A DNA stretch of 64,000 bases from Alnus glutinosa (taxonomy: Eukaryota; Streptophyta; Magnoliopsida; Fagales; Betulaceae): the NCBI RefSeq assembly GCF_958979055.1, contig NC_084891.1, positions 29,570,001 to 29,634,000 of the forward strand. Direction: 5' to 3'. The position numbers and the translations under genes were made by a program. Shown here one piece after another: positions 22,357-35,241 of the stretch. A model generated the notes under the pieces. That model did not search any database and was not told where the DNA came from. It saw only the letters and a list, made by a program, of their open reading frames with translations. Each line of letters opens with the position of its first letter. Position 1 is the first letter of the stretch.

Positions 22357-22570
22357 AACGTTCACTCTTTTGCTTGTGCTTTGATTTTGTCTACTTTGGA
22401 TGCATATCGATATTTATCTGGCCGGTTTTCCGTGACTCCCAAGTTCCAGAAAAGAAAAAAAGAGCAAGAAAATAACAAGCAAGAGAAAATTATAGCTTAG
22501 AGACTTGGACCTATCAAATATCTCTTTCTCTTTTAATCTTGTTTATAACGCTTGTTTTTATTCTCAGCTC

Positions 22571-22608
<38 letters not shown>

Positions 22609-22794
22609 CCCCTAAATTGTGGTAAATTATTAAGAGAGAGAAAACGTGAGAAAATGTCAAATGTGGAAGAGCTCCAGTTTTTAAGAGGATTTAAAGTGGA
22701 TTGTACTTTAAGATAAACACGCAGAAGTCAAGCGCAGGGTCACTTGGATGCACTATGCGTATTATTATAATTAATCTCAGAAGTTTAAGATAAT

Positions 22795-25700
22795 AAAAAA
22801 TTAATAAACTATGCGTATGCACGTTCCCATTTCACAGAGGTAAAGAAGGCCTCGTCAAACCAAATTAGTCGCTTTTTTCAAACGAGTAAAAGCATACGAA
22901 AAGGACCAAGCGCTAACTTCAATAATGGCCAAGTCTGAAATGAACCTGTCAAAATTCAGGGAACAGGTCTTATTTGGGTGTTTTTCTTTCCCTATTTTAA
23001 ATAAAGTATTATATGAGGTCCGATACATGACCAAATATGAGACCAATTCATATATATATTTATGTAATTTTTAGATTTTCATTACTTAATCTTAATTGTT
23101 TTTATGGTCAAGTAATCCAAGTCTTAATAGATACACTCCATGGTTAGGATCAATTTAAACTGCGATTAAATCTTCTAGCGCTTATAAATAGGCATGCAAT
23201 CTTGGGGGGAAAAAAATGTTATTCACTTGAAGCTTTTGTGAGATTTTATGTAAGAAAAACTTCACTTATTTTTCATAAACTTACGTTCAAATTGCAATGT
23301 CTATAAAGTTTTTACAGTTTGAAAGAGACGTTTGCGCATTGCAATTTGGGGTGTATGTTTGAAAAGAGTATGTATAATTTTCCCATTTCCTTATTTTTTA
23401 ATACGATTTCAAATTCTTTTATGCCCATTCAAGAAACGTTTGATAGATTTAAGAATTTTACTAAGCTAGAACAAGATCTAACCGTACTATCGCTCTGTTA
23501 TAGGTTTTCATCTATATGTCTTTTGAGATTAGGATCTATGTTTTTTTTTCTTTTATTTTGTTATAGGCCACGTGTTTCAATCAGAACATTTTCCGTTCCA
23601 ACTTAAACTAGTTCCAAACCAAACCTAAAAATAGGTAGCAAACCTTGTCACTAAAGCGGCCTACCGGCCGGTTAAAAAAACTCTCATTCTTAACGAGGAA
23701 CATGTCATCCTAGAGTAAATTCTCTTGTGTATCTTGAATATTGTGTTTGTTGAGGGCTGAACTTAATTTGATTTATATGTTAGAGATGCTTAACTGTTCT
23801 ATTTTTTTTCAAGAAAAAAAAAAAAAAAAAAAATCATCTCGTAGAAGGTTTTCATGCATGATGTTTACTTAAAGAGGATGTGCTTAATTGCTTATCAAAC
23901 TTACTTTATTCTCCGCTTTATTTTTTTCTGTTTTCTTTCTATATATTTATATTTATATCAGAGATATTTTATTTTTAATAAGTAATGGATAAGAAGTAAA
24001 ATCAATACAAAGGCACAAAAGCCGAATTTTGATGTAGACGTGGTTTTTGGCTTGATCCAGAGCATAGCTAAATGAAAGACTATTTTATTTGAATAACTAT
24101 TATTTTATTTGGTAGGAATTTATTTTTAAGAATAGCTATTGTATGAGAATAATTATTATTCCCTTACAAGGAGAAATAATAATTCCTCTAAAAAATGAGA
24201 GAAATATATATTTTTTCTTTAATTTTTTTCAAAATAAACTATTTAAAAAAATAAAAAATAAAATAAAAAAAATTTAAAGAATTAGTTAGATTTGTTGGTG
24301 GCTGACCACCCTAATGGATGGCCGGCCACCCACTGCAAACTCCGAAGGTGGTCACACCATCCCTGGTGCCATCGCAATGCAAATTGGGAGTATAGCCTGG
24401 CCACCATTGTTATACATTGGAGTGGCCGCGACACCCCTGGATACTTCTGGGCGTGGTCTTGGCCACCCCCGATATCACCAGGGGTGGCCGCACCACCTTC
24501 GGGACACCCATAGATGGAACATGTTCAAATTTTTTTATTTTGTTTTTAAATATTTGAGTTTTTTAGAAATTTTGGTTCAATTCCAATTATGATATATGTT
24601 TTGTCATCAAACTAAAGAATTAGAATAATTATTCAATTTCACATTTCTTCATTCTAGTAATAACTATTCATTTTCTTAACGAAATACCTATTCCGAATCC
24701 CAAACTAGGCCTATATATATTGCGATTGATTTACTGACTCAGTTTAATAAGGAATAAAGGGTTTTTTTGCGTCTTTTTTCGTCTTTTCGTATTCCTTTCC
24801 GCACAATATTTTTGTTTGCACCAGAAAATTATCATTGCACCTAGAATTTCATGATTTGGTTTGTTTCAGTTTTGTTAGAACTGAATATGTTCAAATTGGA
24901 ACATGTATTCTTTGTGTCTTGTTTTATGAGACCCATGTACTAATCCAACCTTCCAACTTAAACTAGCCTCAAACCAAACCTAAAAGTTAATAGACCAAGG
25001 TTGTCAATTCAACTGTCATGCCTCTTAACTAGTAAATAATTACTAGATAGCTAGCAGTCAATTCTTGCTTCCTAAATTATTGATTTCTAGTTTAGGTATT
25101 AACCAAGACGGTACTCAATGTCCCAATCAGATTTAATTTCACTTTGCCGGCCAAATAATTAACTCCCATCTAAACAAACCCATGCCAATCGGCAGGGCAG
25201 CATATCTTATAAATAGCTTGCAATAGTGAGAAAGAATTCGAGTTTTTTTTTTTTTTTTTCACTATAAGCAAATTTTACAGTCTTTTTTTCTTTTTTAGAA
25301 AAAAGAAAAAAGAGAGTGCTTTTTTCACTGGAGTTAACCCAAACTCAACAATAAAAGAAATCAAATTAAAGACCCTGAATCTGAATCAGGCAGAATAAAA
25401 GTTGGGGCCCCATTTGGGCCATTTATACGATTCTTGAGACCTAATAATAAACTAGCCGTAGAAGTCGTTTTGATTGATATACAAGTCCATGGTGGTCTCC
25501 TTTAACGGAGAAGGTGCGTATATTTTATTTGTGATGAATTTGTCGTGGAAGACTTTCAAGTTAATTTGTTAGGTAATTTAATTTCAAATCCAACTAAATC
25601 TTCAATTTCATTATTAAATAATTTTACAGTAAAACCCACTCAAATCGCACTTGTCGGTGACTCTTGACTTCAGCCGTGGTGAAGATAACAGACGTCAAAT

Positions 25701-25935
25701 ATGCCGTCCAATATTGTACGTAGCAAAGCATCCTATTATTTCTGCAACCCACAACTACAAGGGCGTACCTCTTAAATGTCTCTGTGGGAAGTCACGACAA
25801 TTTGCACAGATAGAAACTATGGTGATTTCCCATAAATCCAACTGTTTTGTCCACACACTTTAGGAAGGATTCGGAATATTCCTATCCAAATTCAAGGTCT
25901 AGAAATAATCAGAGCCCCACCGCTCTGATTGAGCT
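22795..25935. repeat. segmental duplication, flank of kinase unit C (pair of 16010-19135)
   Basis: This is the colinear partner of 16010-19135; shared landmarks are listed there. No gene was recognised. This copy lacks the MITE and LINE of its partner and instead carries about 0.6-0.9 kb of extra sequence around 24085-24960. Confidence 0.85.
24085..24700. mobile_element. probable non-autonomous DNA transposon, GGTGGCC-type core
   Basis: The element is absent from the paralogue at 17790-17830. Its edges carry degenerate inverted words (gaataactatt and gaatagctatt on the left; aataactattcattttctt and tacctattccg on the right). The core at 24290-24515 is GC-rich with repeated ggtggccggccaccc variants. 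It has no coding capacity, and the exact ends are not certain. Confidence 0.45.
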
Positions 25936-26037
25936 CTTTTCATATTTAACACCTTTTTTCTTTTTCCAAGCCAAAGACCAAACTAAAATTTTAAGTGGAG
26001 CTGTCAATTTTTTTACACCGCTTATAAATTGAATATG

Positions 26038-26180
26038 GAGTAATTTTATTAGTACATTAAGTGTCCATAAAAAAATGAGGTGGCTTCTAAAATCATCATT
26101 TGATCAATCACATGCCTAATGGTAATTTTAAAGACCACCCTATTTTTTTATGGACACTTAATATACTAAAAGAATTATTC
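26038..26180. mobile_element. Mutator-type MITE with perfect 9-bp TSD
   Basis: This 143-bp foldback has inverted ends: GAGTAATTTTATTAGTACAT on the left and GAATAATTCTTTTAGTATAT on the right (inverted), both followed by taagtgtccataaaaaaat. The flanks carry ttgaatatg at 26029-26037 and 26181-26189. Its starting motif GAGTAAT matches the element at 17326. Confidence 0.88.
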
Positions 26181-26189
26181 TTGAATATG

Positions 26190-28372
26190 CCCCCAATACG
26201 AAAGTAGTAGGGTTAGAAATGATCTATATATCTTTATACGCATGCATTACGATCCGAACCTGACATGCAATGTTAGGATTGATAATTTTTGACACAACCA
26301 ACGAACCCAACACACACCAAACACGAAATTAGTTAGAATTGAGATGTCTAACCCGTTTAATTAAATGAATCGGATTAGAGTTGTCATATATAGTATGTAT
26401 ACGCATGCTTCGATTCGATATAATATGAACTCGATACGCCAATACAAATTGTGACTTATAAATTTAAAAAGATAATTTCTTTATTAAAAAAAAAAAAAAT
26501 CTTTTTGAAGGGTAAAAAAATTAATTTTGATTAGTCATTCCCATTAAAAATAAACAATTTAATACACATTTTAAATTTTAGGGTCAGTAGTTATATGTTG
26601 TTCCGCCCGTGTTTCCAGCCTAGCAAGTAGCAATAACCAAGGAAGGAGAAAAGGCAACTATAAGTGGCGTGCTACCAAAAAACGAAAAAAGACGTGATTT
26701 TTCTTTGTTTTCCTTCTTTTCTTATATTTCACAATCCAGACAATAATTGCTTAGAAGATTATGATTAAGTCAAACCATTTATTTAGCCCATTTTAAGATG
26801 TTACTAGATTTTATTTTGCACGGTGATATTTATTTTATTATTGAAATTTCACCTGGCCATGAAGAAAAGAAAAAGAAAAAAAAAAAGGGGCATTGCGGCA
26901 CAATACGAGGTCAAAAACAAAAGCTTTTTTTTTTTTTTTTTCCTCCTATTTTTATCATATTAAAGAATGTAGAACATAACCACTCTGAAGATAGGGGAAA
27001 TTCCACATATTGTCTTGAGACAATTTTTCTTCTTCTTCTTCTTCTTCTGATCATGCTTGGTTAAGCGTAATATTACAATACGAGGTCCAAATACAAGCAA
27101 AAGCTTCCCCACGTATGATTAACTTGATTCAAATTGCAAAGGCACGAAGTGAAGCACCAACAGTGGACTCTTTCCCTTCCCCTTATTAGTCTGAGCCAAA
27201 CGTAAGCACCTAACAATTTTTAATGATTTAAAAAAAAGAAAAAAAGAAAAAAAAAAAGCTACAACTCCAATACCTGGCTATATACATCAAGCATATATAT
27301 AGATATACCAGTTCAGTATATGATTATAGATTACATTGGCAAATGGATTTCAACACATCTTTTCTTGAGTTTGACAAGGTAGAACACCTGCAAGAACATG
27401 TCATGAAGCAGGAATATCAGAAAGCAGATTCCATCACCATCTCTACTTCAATTACACAAGGAATTCTAGACTTATGGAAACATAAATTACATCAGAGTTA
27501 TACAACTATGCAAATACAAATACCCATGAAAAAGAAAAAGAAAAAAAGAAAAAGGGAAAGTTATGTTGATTCTTCATTACCATAGCTGCAAGGCCTAAGC
27601 AAGGATGAACAAGAAAAATAAAAGGATGCGGAAAAAAATGGTTCCCTTCTTCAATAGACTTTCGCACTTTTGCTTTCCTCATTCCTCTAAAGAACAAAAA
27701 AGAGGAGAAGACAACTATCCTACACTTAAATGATAATGAGGTGGCAGTCAATAGAATGTCATTTTGATACAAAATTTGTGATTGGTGTTCAATTACCAAA
27801 GAAGACCCAGCACAGTTTGCCACATGGCAGCTAATATAAGAGGATACAGACACCAAATCATACATATGTGAAACTACAGACGAAATGCTGTTAAGTGTAC
27901 CTTACTGAGTTAAAGGAGTACATACTGAAGTTAAGCAGAATGCCAAATACACTTGTTTGGGTACAATTACATAGGAAAAAACAGGTGCTAACCGAAAGAT
28001 TAAGACAGAGTAAAACTTTTGCAAAAGGTTTACATAAGGTCCGAAAATGTATTCTACTTATATAACAAAATGATGAACATATAAATAAACAAGAAAAAGA
28101 TAACTCATGACATGATAATTGGAATTTGAATAATTTGGCTTTTTGGGGAGGTGGGGGTGGAGGCGTAGTGGCAGTATATGCAATTCATGCATGCAGGCTT
28201 TCCTAATCATGGTTTTCAAACAGCAAGAATAGACCTTTTTTAGTTCCCCTTATTGGTATGTCTTGTAACTAAAGATTGCCAAACCAGTAGGTGCCTATTT
28301 TTGATAAGTAACTAAGTGAGTAGGTGCCTTACAGTTTATTAAAGCGTTTCAGCAGCTTCTGCCCAACAACGT
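26190..28372. other. intergenic region 3' of the PBL21-like kinase
   Basis: No gene was recognised. The part nearest 28373 will include the 3' untranslated region of the kinase on the minus strand. The 26270-26400 stretch resembles 7785-7870 (dispersed repeat). The small open frames near 27350 and 27860 have no domain and run through poly-Lys or poly-Phe low-complexity DNA. Confidence 0.4.
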
Positions 28373-31300
28373 TTAAACATAAGTTGTACTTGTTCTATTA
28401 TCTGATTCCCGAGAAAAGACATTATTGCCTTGCTGTGAAGGTGATTGAGGTGAGGGACTGCGGACCCGGCTACTATGGAATTCGGAGGAGTAACTCTGAG
28501 AGGCCAAGTACTCGAGCGCTACAACAATATCACTAATAAGAGGACGGAAAGTTGGCTGCTCCTGAAGACACATCGCAGTAATAGCAATTGCATGATGCAA
28601 ACATCGAACAGGGAAGCATCCTTGCAAAGAAGGATCCACTAATTGGACAAATTTCCTTCGGTCCTTCAAAAATGGACGAGACTGCAATTGAAAAACAAAT
28701 TAAACATTACCCAAAAATATGCAACTTAAAAAAAACAGAAGTCACCAAGAGCAATATCGTTGTAATTTATATGTTATGATGTGATACAGGATTCCTAAGG
28801 CAGCAAATGCATGTTTATCACCATAAAGCAACAGCATTGGACTCCCAATCGGCCAACATGTTGGATGATCTAGAGTCTAGCAGTACAAATGGGGTCAAAG
28901 GGAAAGACCAAAGATAACATGATACAACGACAATAGTGCTTGGAAATATCAGCAATTTATTAAGAGAATCGGAAGTTAAAAAGGGAGGGAGGAATAAAAG
29001 ACTGGAATGCTATGAGGGAAAAAACAAGAGAGTTCAACTTACCCAAGAAACCAGGTTCTGCTCTCCCTGCTTCTTACTGCTGTCTATTGCCCTCCGGCCA
29101 GTGATCAACTCCAATAGAACCACACCAAAACTATAGATATCAGATTTAAGAGTCAATTTGCCACTCATGGCATACTCTGGTGCACAGTAACCATATGTTC
29201 CCATCACTCTAGTTGAAACATGAGTATTGTCACCGACAGGTCCCAGTTTAGCAAGCCCGAAATCTGAGAGCTTCGGATTGAAGTCATTGTCCAGTAAGAT
29301 GTTAGCAGATTTTAAGTCACGGTAGATAACAGGGGGATTTGCTTGGCAGTGGAGATACTCAAGGCCCCGAGCTGCACCAACAGCAATCTTTATTCGAGTA
29401 TTCCAACTAAGTGGCTCTTTCTCACGTTGAAAATCTGAGTACATAAATTGCCTCATCAGTCCAGTCAGCCATAGTAACTCAGACAAGGTTTTGCTGCAGT
29501 GTCTAGAGTAATCTTAAAAATATCTTCCCCTCTACAGTGACGGAAGTAATACTCAAATATCAGATAAGACAGTTACTAAGAATAAAACTAACTTCTACTA
29601 AATTGCTTGCAAATGTATTACTCAATTTAGTTAGGGGAATAACACCACCTGTTAGTGGCACTGCCTGAAATCCGAATACTGCAACCAACGTCACCAAAAT
29701 AGGACAAAGTTACTCGAAGTTGCACAGCTAATTGTGAAACCATGCAATTCAAAAAGCTGCAAACCTAGTCGCATGCATTTTCCAATTTTGACAAAATGAA
29801 AAGAAATTTCACAAATAAGATACGAGGCTTTGTTATATCTCCATATTAGCCTATATAGCAATTATATATCTCCAGCAGTGAACCAATCGCAAACCTCTCA
29901 TCATACTTCAGTAGTGCTACCTCCACAAATGTTGTGTCTGAGAACAACTTTACAACTCATACATGAATTTAATAAGAAGAAAAACCCATGACCTAGATGA
30001 TATATCCTTAAGTTTGTTGGGACATGAAGCTAGCTGATCACTAACACTGATTTTTTTCCAGAAAATTTCACCAAAAAAAAGTTCTTTGCAAATTAACCAC
30101 TCTCCAATATAAGCGAAGTCAATCCAATCAATGAAATTGGGAGAAAGTCTAAAGAAACCATATGCAAGATTGTCCACAATGACATTTTCCAGTGAAAAGA
30201 AAAACAAAGAATGTCAAGTGTTGACTAAGAAAGGAATAAAGCATACTGAATTATATTAAAAATGACACATTATTAAAAGATTATTACTATTATTTTAGAA
30301 GCACTAAATGGAAGATTAATAGTTCTATTAAACAGGGAGTGCAGAACTGAAAGTAGGATAATGTAACCGATGAATATCTAAGAGACTTACCAAAGAGATG
30401 ATCTTCCAAGCTACCCATTGGCATGAACTCATAAACCAAAAGTCTCTGATCTCCATCAGTGCAATACCCAATCAAGGTGACAAGATTAGAATGGTGTAAC
30501 AAGCTCAACATGAGAACCTCCACAATGAATTCCTGAAACCCCTGGAGGCCATCATGATTAAGTTGTTTAATCGCAACAACCTGCTCATGAAAAACAGGAG
30601 ATTATTGATAAGTATAAGCAACTGATGCCAACTCGGCAACTCAAACCCACATTCTAAACTGAAGCAGGACAGCTAATAACAAATTTATTTTGATGAAAAA
30701 GCTGTTTGATTTCATAAATACCAAATAACTCCAATGTATACAGCCATCCACAAACCAGCAATACAGTACTCTACATATCAATTTCACAAATGTTGCAGTT
30801 CGGATATGAAAAGAGAGATAAATTGGAAAAGAGAGAATCTTTAAACTAACTATGTCAGATGCTTTTCTTTAAACAAACATCAAATTTGTAAAGTGCCCCG
30901 CCTTGAACCTAATTATTTCAGAGTCATTTCTTTTCTTTTCATATCTTATTCAAGATATCTAAACCACATTAAAGCCCACAATCCTTCCATGTCTAAATTA
31001 TATATTTCAATGCAAGCAAATGCAAATTCTATAACATCCAAATAATAAAACAGAGACATTGAAACTATCTTTCAACTTGCCTGGCCCGTCTCGAGGCGGC
31101 CCTTGTAAACCCTTCCAAAACCCCCTTCGCCTAATAGATTCACCTCCCTAAAACCTCTAGTGGCCGCCGCGAGTTCACGGAACGTAAAGCTACGCGCCCC
31201 ACTGGATTTTGGGTCATTGCCCTTGTTATCATTCATAGCCCCCTTCCTTTTCCCATTCTCTGCAATTTAAACAAACACACCATTCAATACCCATATTCCT

Positions 31301-31662
31301 CGCAATTTGAAGAAGTAAAACGCAAAATTCCGAAATGGGTGTGTGAAAATTCCTTACCATTATCATGGGTGTCCTTCTTTCCCTTCCCACTACCTGCACA
31401 TCCATTTCCCAAGACAAAAAGTTAGCAAATTGTTGATAGTACAATAAAATATATATGATAAAACCGCAGAAACTTTAAATTAGAACGAAACCAATCAGGC
31501 TGAGACACGAAAATCTCGCTTTTTTGGGGGTACAGACAGACGCATATATAGTTATATACCCGAGGAATCAGCAGAATGCCGAGAACTAGATCTTTTGCCA
31601 TTCTCGATATCGATCCTGCGCACAACACTTCGTCGAGGACTAAGGCAAGAAAAGCAACTCAT
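28373..31662 (-). CDS. PBL21/ASG5-like receptor-like cytoplasmic kinase (RLCK-VII), intact
   Basis: This gene encodes a predicted membrane-associated Ser/Thr kinase close to Arabidopsis PBL21 (ASG5), by recalled similarity along the whole kinase domain. Six exons join in frame to 402 residues: 31560-31662, 31358-31393, 31081-31259, 30391-30580, 29043-29434 and 28373-28681. Exon 2 is only 36 bp. The intron after exon 3 has a GC donor (CAG|GCAAGT). The start MSCFSC has no myristoylation glycine, but Cys3 and Cys6 could be palmitoylated. Kinase landmarks are GEGGFGRV (90-97), VVAIK lysine 111, YRDLKSAN with D209, DFG (227-229), [11 protein letters not shown] and CAPEY. The C-terminal region is Ser-rich. 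At the site where PBS1 has GDK before SHVSTR, this protein has GDN. It shares the RLCK-VII fold with the PIX13-like cluster but is not a tandem copy of it. Confidence 0.93.
31075..31080 (-). other. GC splice donor (GC-AG intron)
   Basis: Exon 3 of the PBL21-like gene ends ...GGCCAG and the intron begins GCAAGT; the acceptor CAG precedes GTTGTTGCG at 30580. No GT in the vicinity would keep the frame into VVAIKQL. The sequence around it (AG|GCAAGT) is the strong form typical of genuine GC-AG introns. Confidence 0.85.
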
Positions 31663-32789
31663 TCTCTGTCTCTTCTCTCTCTCTCTCTCACGCGCAAAGA
31701 AAACAATCAAATAATTGCTAGAATAAACACAGAACCGCCTGAAATGAATTTCTCACCCAAAATCCACCCATCTCAAATCCCCACAATTTAACATCAAAAT
31801 TACATAAGAAAACTCCCTAACCCTAATCGGGAACAGAAAAAAACTCCCCTCCGAACCGGAGAGATCACGAAGCCCCCTTAAAAAAAAAAAAAAAAAAAAG
31901 ATAAAAACTTTGCAAAAACAAATCCAAGCCCAGAATAAAATATTATAAAAAATAAACAAACAAACGAAAAAACGAATATATTTTAAGAAAATATAGAACT
32001 AAAAAGTTCTAGAGAGGCCGGCTCGGCACTGGCGGTGTGTCAAATTAGGAAGAAAAACGAAAGAAAGAAAGGGCAGTACAGCGAAAAACTGAAACAAAAT
32101 TACGCGTAGAAAGCAAACAAAAAGCACAGTGTGTGTAGAGCTTCTTGCGCTAAATTTGGACGCAATGAGAGCGACAAACTTAGCGGCACAGTTAGCGGCG
32201 AGAATGATATGATAGCTGGATTTTTGTTTTCTTTTTTGGGTTTTTCGGAAACGTGGGCCTGAGTTTCTTCGCTTTTATGGTTTGGTTTATTTACTAATAT
32301 TACTGGCATTTTTATGTTTAAGCATTGATTGTTGTATGTCGCTCTCTCTCTGCGTCCTTCTCACTCCGATTTCTTTCTCTCTTTTTCTTTTTTCTTTTTT
32401 AATTTCTTTTATAGCTGCATTTGAAGGTTCGGGTCCGGCGAGGGCGGCTGAGATTACGGTTTTAACCTCCGAGGTGAGCTGTTTATTACGAGGGTTGACA
32501 CTGACAGCTTCGGATCCCAACTGAACTCAACTGATTCGGCTTTTATGCGACCGGCGTTGGATTCTGGATTTTGGATTTGGATTAAGATTTGGATGCGTGT
32601 CTGGTGGTTGTGTGGGATGTCAACGGCTTCGATACGCGTGACGCACTGGAGTCCCCCGTTATTGGTCCGCGTGGGTGTTGAATGGCTGACCGGATTCGGC
32701 GTACTGGAAGGAGATTAATTTCAAATCCACCATGTGAAATGTGAATGAGTTTTTTCTTTACCATTTAATTTCAAATTGAGTAATGTTAT
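31663..32789. promoter_or_regulatory. upstream region of the PBL21-like kinase
   Basis: On the minus strand this is the 5' leader and promoter of the kinase. A CT/GA-rich tract at about 31670-31690 lies directly before the ATG, as in many plant 5' leaders. A GC-richer stretch at about 32420-32720 may be a core regulatory region or a second promoter, but no gene starts there. No specific operator was identified. Confidence 0.4.
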
Positions 32790-33308
32790 ATATATTACAT
32801 GTTTATCTGATTTATTTATTAGATTATTATATAATAATTAAGATGATGAGACAGTAAAAATTAATTTTTAAATTTTTTATTTTTTAAAAATATTGATTCA
32901 AATATTGATTTTCACTGTTACGTTATTTCAGTTGTATGACAGTCAATTTGTTAAATAATTTTACTTTTTAAAAAAAAAAAAAAAAAAAAAGTTTTGTTAA
33001 ATTATCATTTCAAAAATTTAAGCTAATTAGAGCTCAAACTCTTTCTCAATAAATAAGATCAAACACTTAAAATCTTTAATTAAAACTGGTAAGTAAAATT
33101 AATCATTTACATATTATGTTAAATAAATTTAAATTGATCAAAAAATATTTTGTATTTAATTAATACTTTAATAAGTTTGTGGTTGATCTAACAAAACTCC
33201 TCAAATTAAAGAGCGTAAAAAATTAGATGATGAGGAACTAATTCGAATAGGTGTACAATGTGCATACATGTGGGGACTTTGATTTTGAATGAGATTTCCA
33301 ACACTTTT
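32790..33308 (-). repeat. Copia-type LTR copy, interrupted (continues at 34333-34413)
   Basis: This stretch and 34333-34413 together match the LTR at 34667-35241: shared words include ttaaattatcattt, ctcaataaat, ggttgatctaacaaaactcc, tcctcaaattaaagagcgt, ttttgaatgagatt and ggagagatcgtgatcttgat. The copy is split by the LINE at 33309-34315. Confidence 0.6.
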
Positions 33309-34315
33309 TTTTTTTTTTTTTTTTTAAGAAAGAGTACCAGCTCTCATTAATAAACCCAAAGACCCAAAGGTCCAAATACATTGTTAAGGAATACAATGAC
33401 TCCCTAAACAGAAAATCAGAATTAATTTCTGATTTGGGAACAAACTACCTAAAAAAACACTCAAAGATTACAAGATCATACATTGGAAGCCACCATAACC
33501 AAATAAGCATCACTACTAAAAATAAAAGATGGCTAATCTATGCTATAAAGCGAAAAACTCCAGTAATATCCGAGCATCTAAATAGGTAGCCTGCAGATAT
33601 AACTAAATAACACAGCATACGACAACAGCATCCCCACAAACGAAGATGGCCAGACACTGCATCTAAACAAATCAATACAAACGATAAAACCACCAAGACA
33701 GAGGCTCGGTGTGGGGAGGGAGGAGCCGCCAGCAGGTAAGCACCAAGTCATCCAAGAACCGCCATCCGACGTGGGAGGGGAAGGCGGGAGAGTGGCACGT
33801 GGCGATCACGCGCCGATGTGGAGGGGCCGGTGGGGGACACGCAGAACATCAGGGGACTCAGAGGACGTCAGTGAACCCAATGGTGAGGCTGGTGTTGTGC
33901 AATAATGGAAAGAGAAGCGTAGATCTAGATCCAAAATTTCGATCCAAACAAACCTTCCAAAAACACACAAAACATGGCGACTTCCCTCACTAATGAACTC
34001 ACCGGAAAGCCCCATCACCAAAAAAGCTCTGCTTGCACTAAGAAACAACAGGACATAAACCAAAGAACCAAAAACAACCTCCACCGGTTCAAAAAACCGG
34101 GAAGAACACAGCTCCAACATCCCTAAAGCTTGGAGAAATCCACCCTTGGAAACAAGCCAAGGAGGAACAAAAAACCACCCTTGCCCTAAAGGCTAAGGGG
34201 AGACACCAGCATCCGGAGGGGAAGGCGTGAAGCCCACCCCCCCCCCCCGAGCAAAAACCAAGCAAAACGCAACGCTTTTCCTTCTTCGGTTTTTCCTCTG
34301 GATAGAGAGAGCTGT
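33309..34315 (-). mobile_element. 5'-truncated LINE insertion with 17-bp target duplication
   Basis: On the minus strand the element ends with a poly(A) tail, seen as poly(T) at 33305-33325. It is flanked by agatttccaacactttt at 33292-33308 and the same word with one change at 34316-34332. The insertion interrupts LTR sequence. The 5' part (33700-34250) is GC-rich, and no intact domain is encoded. Confidence 0.8.
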
Positions 34316-34410
34316 AGATTTCCAAAACTTTTATCAGCATGTTGTATACATATTTGTTACAATATCCCGTAATCACCATTGGTGGAGAGATCGTGATCTT
34401 GATTTGAATT

Positions 34411-34666
34411 GGGCGGTATTAAATCACCACTTGTCTCAAAGGTAAATTTAATCATTTAATAAATATTTTAATACTCGCCCTCACATGTGAGTTCATACTC
34501 TATTTTAATAGGTAATGCCTAACACGTGAAATATTTAATTGAAATTGAGTAAATAATGGAGTCAAAGTTCAAACTCAAGACCTTTGGTTTTGATATCATG
34601 TTTAATCACCACTTATTTCAACAAGTTTAAGCTTATAGGAAGTGGTAAATTTACATTTAATCAATT
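34411..34666 (-). mobile_element. TRIM-like element
   Basis: Read on the minus strand, two LTR-like ends (each with gattaaatttacc and ending near gtggtgatttaa or gtggtgattaaaca) flank a short internal part. The internal part starts with a primer-binding-like TGATATCAAAACC and carries ttaaatatttcacgtgttagg. It is the inverted relative of the modules at 6373 and 15550, and it sits within or between the two LTR copies of the Copia remnant. Confidence 0.5.
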
Positions 34667-35241
34667 TTTAAATTTCATTTTTCAAAAGCTTTTATTGATC
34701 CAAATGCTGATTTTTACTATCACATCATTTCAGCTGTATGACAGTCAGTTTACTAAATAACATTATTTTTTTTAAAAAAAAAAAGTTTTGTTAAATTATC
34801 ATTTGAAAAATTTGAGCTAATTATAACTCAAATTATTTCTCAATAAATGAGATCCAACACTTAAAATATTTAATTTAAACCAGTAAGTAAAATTAGTTAT
34901 TTATATATTATGTTAAATAAATTTAAATTGACAAAAACAAAATATTTTTTTATTTAATTAATATTTTAATAAGGCTGTGGTTGATCTAACAAAACTCCTC
35001 AAATTAAAGAGCGTGAAAAATTAGATGGTGTGCAACTAATTCAAATAGGTGTGAATGTATGTGAGGACTTTAATTTGATTTTGAATGAGATTGTATTATC
35101 CACACCTTTCTCAGCCTGTGTATACACAATTGTTACAATATCCCATAATCACCTTTGGAGGAGAGATCGTGATCTTGATTTGAATTGGGCTGATTATAAT
35201 CTTTGGCATTGCTTGATCCACTTTCCTAGTTTCCTTTAACA
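34667..35241 (-). repeat. Copia-type 3' LTR
   Basis: On the minus strand the LTR begins TGTTAAAGGAAACTAGG directly after a polypurine-like tract (TTTGGAGGGGCG, about 35239-35251) at the end of the Copia internal remnant. A related piece occurs upstream of NLR-2 at 50940-51050. The 3' boundary at 34667 is approximate. Confidence 0.55.

Noticed and set aside
26798..27865. Open frames with poly-Lys or poly-Phe runs near 26880 and 27540
   Set aside because: They are produced by A- or T-rich low-complexity DNA with no domain.
28373..31662. Treating the PBL21-like gene as part of the PIX13-like tandem array
   Set aside because: Different N-terminus, exon structure and kinase sequence; the flanks are not duplicated.
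32282..32524. Hydrophobic 80-residue open frame resembling a signal peptide or membrane protein
   Set aside because: It is translated from pyrimidine-rich DNA upstream of the kinase, and an overlapping frame of similar length exists on the other strand; no homology.
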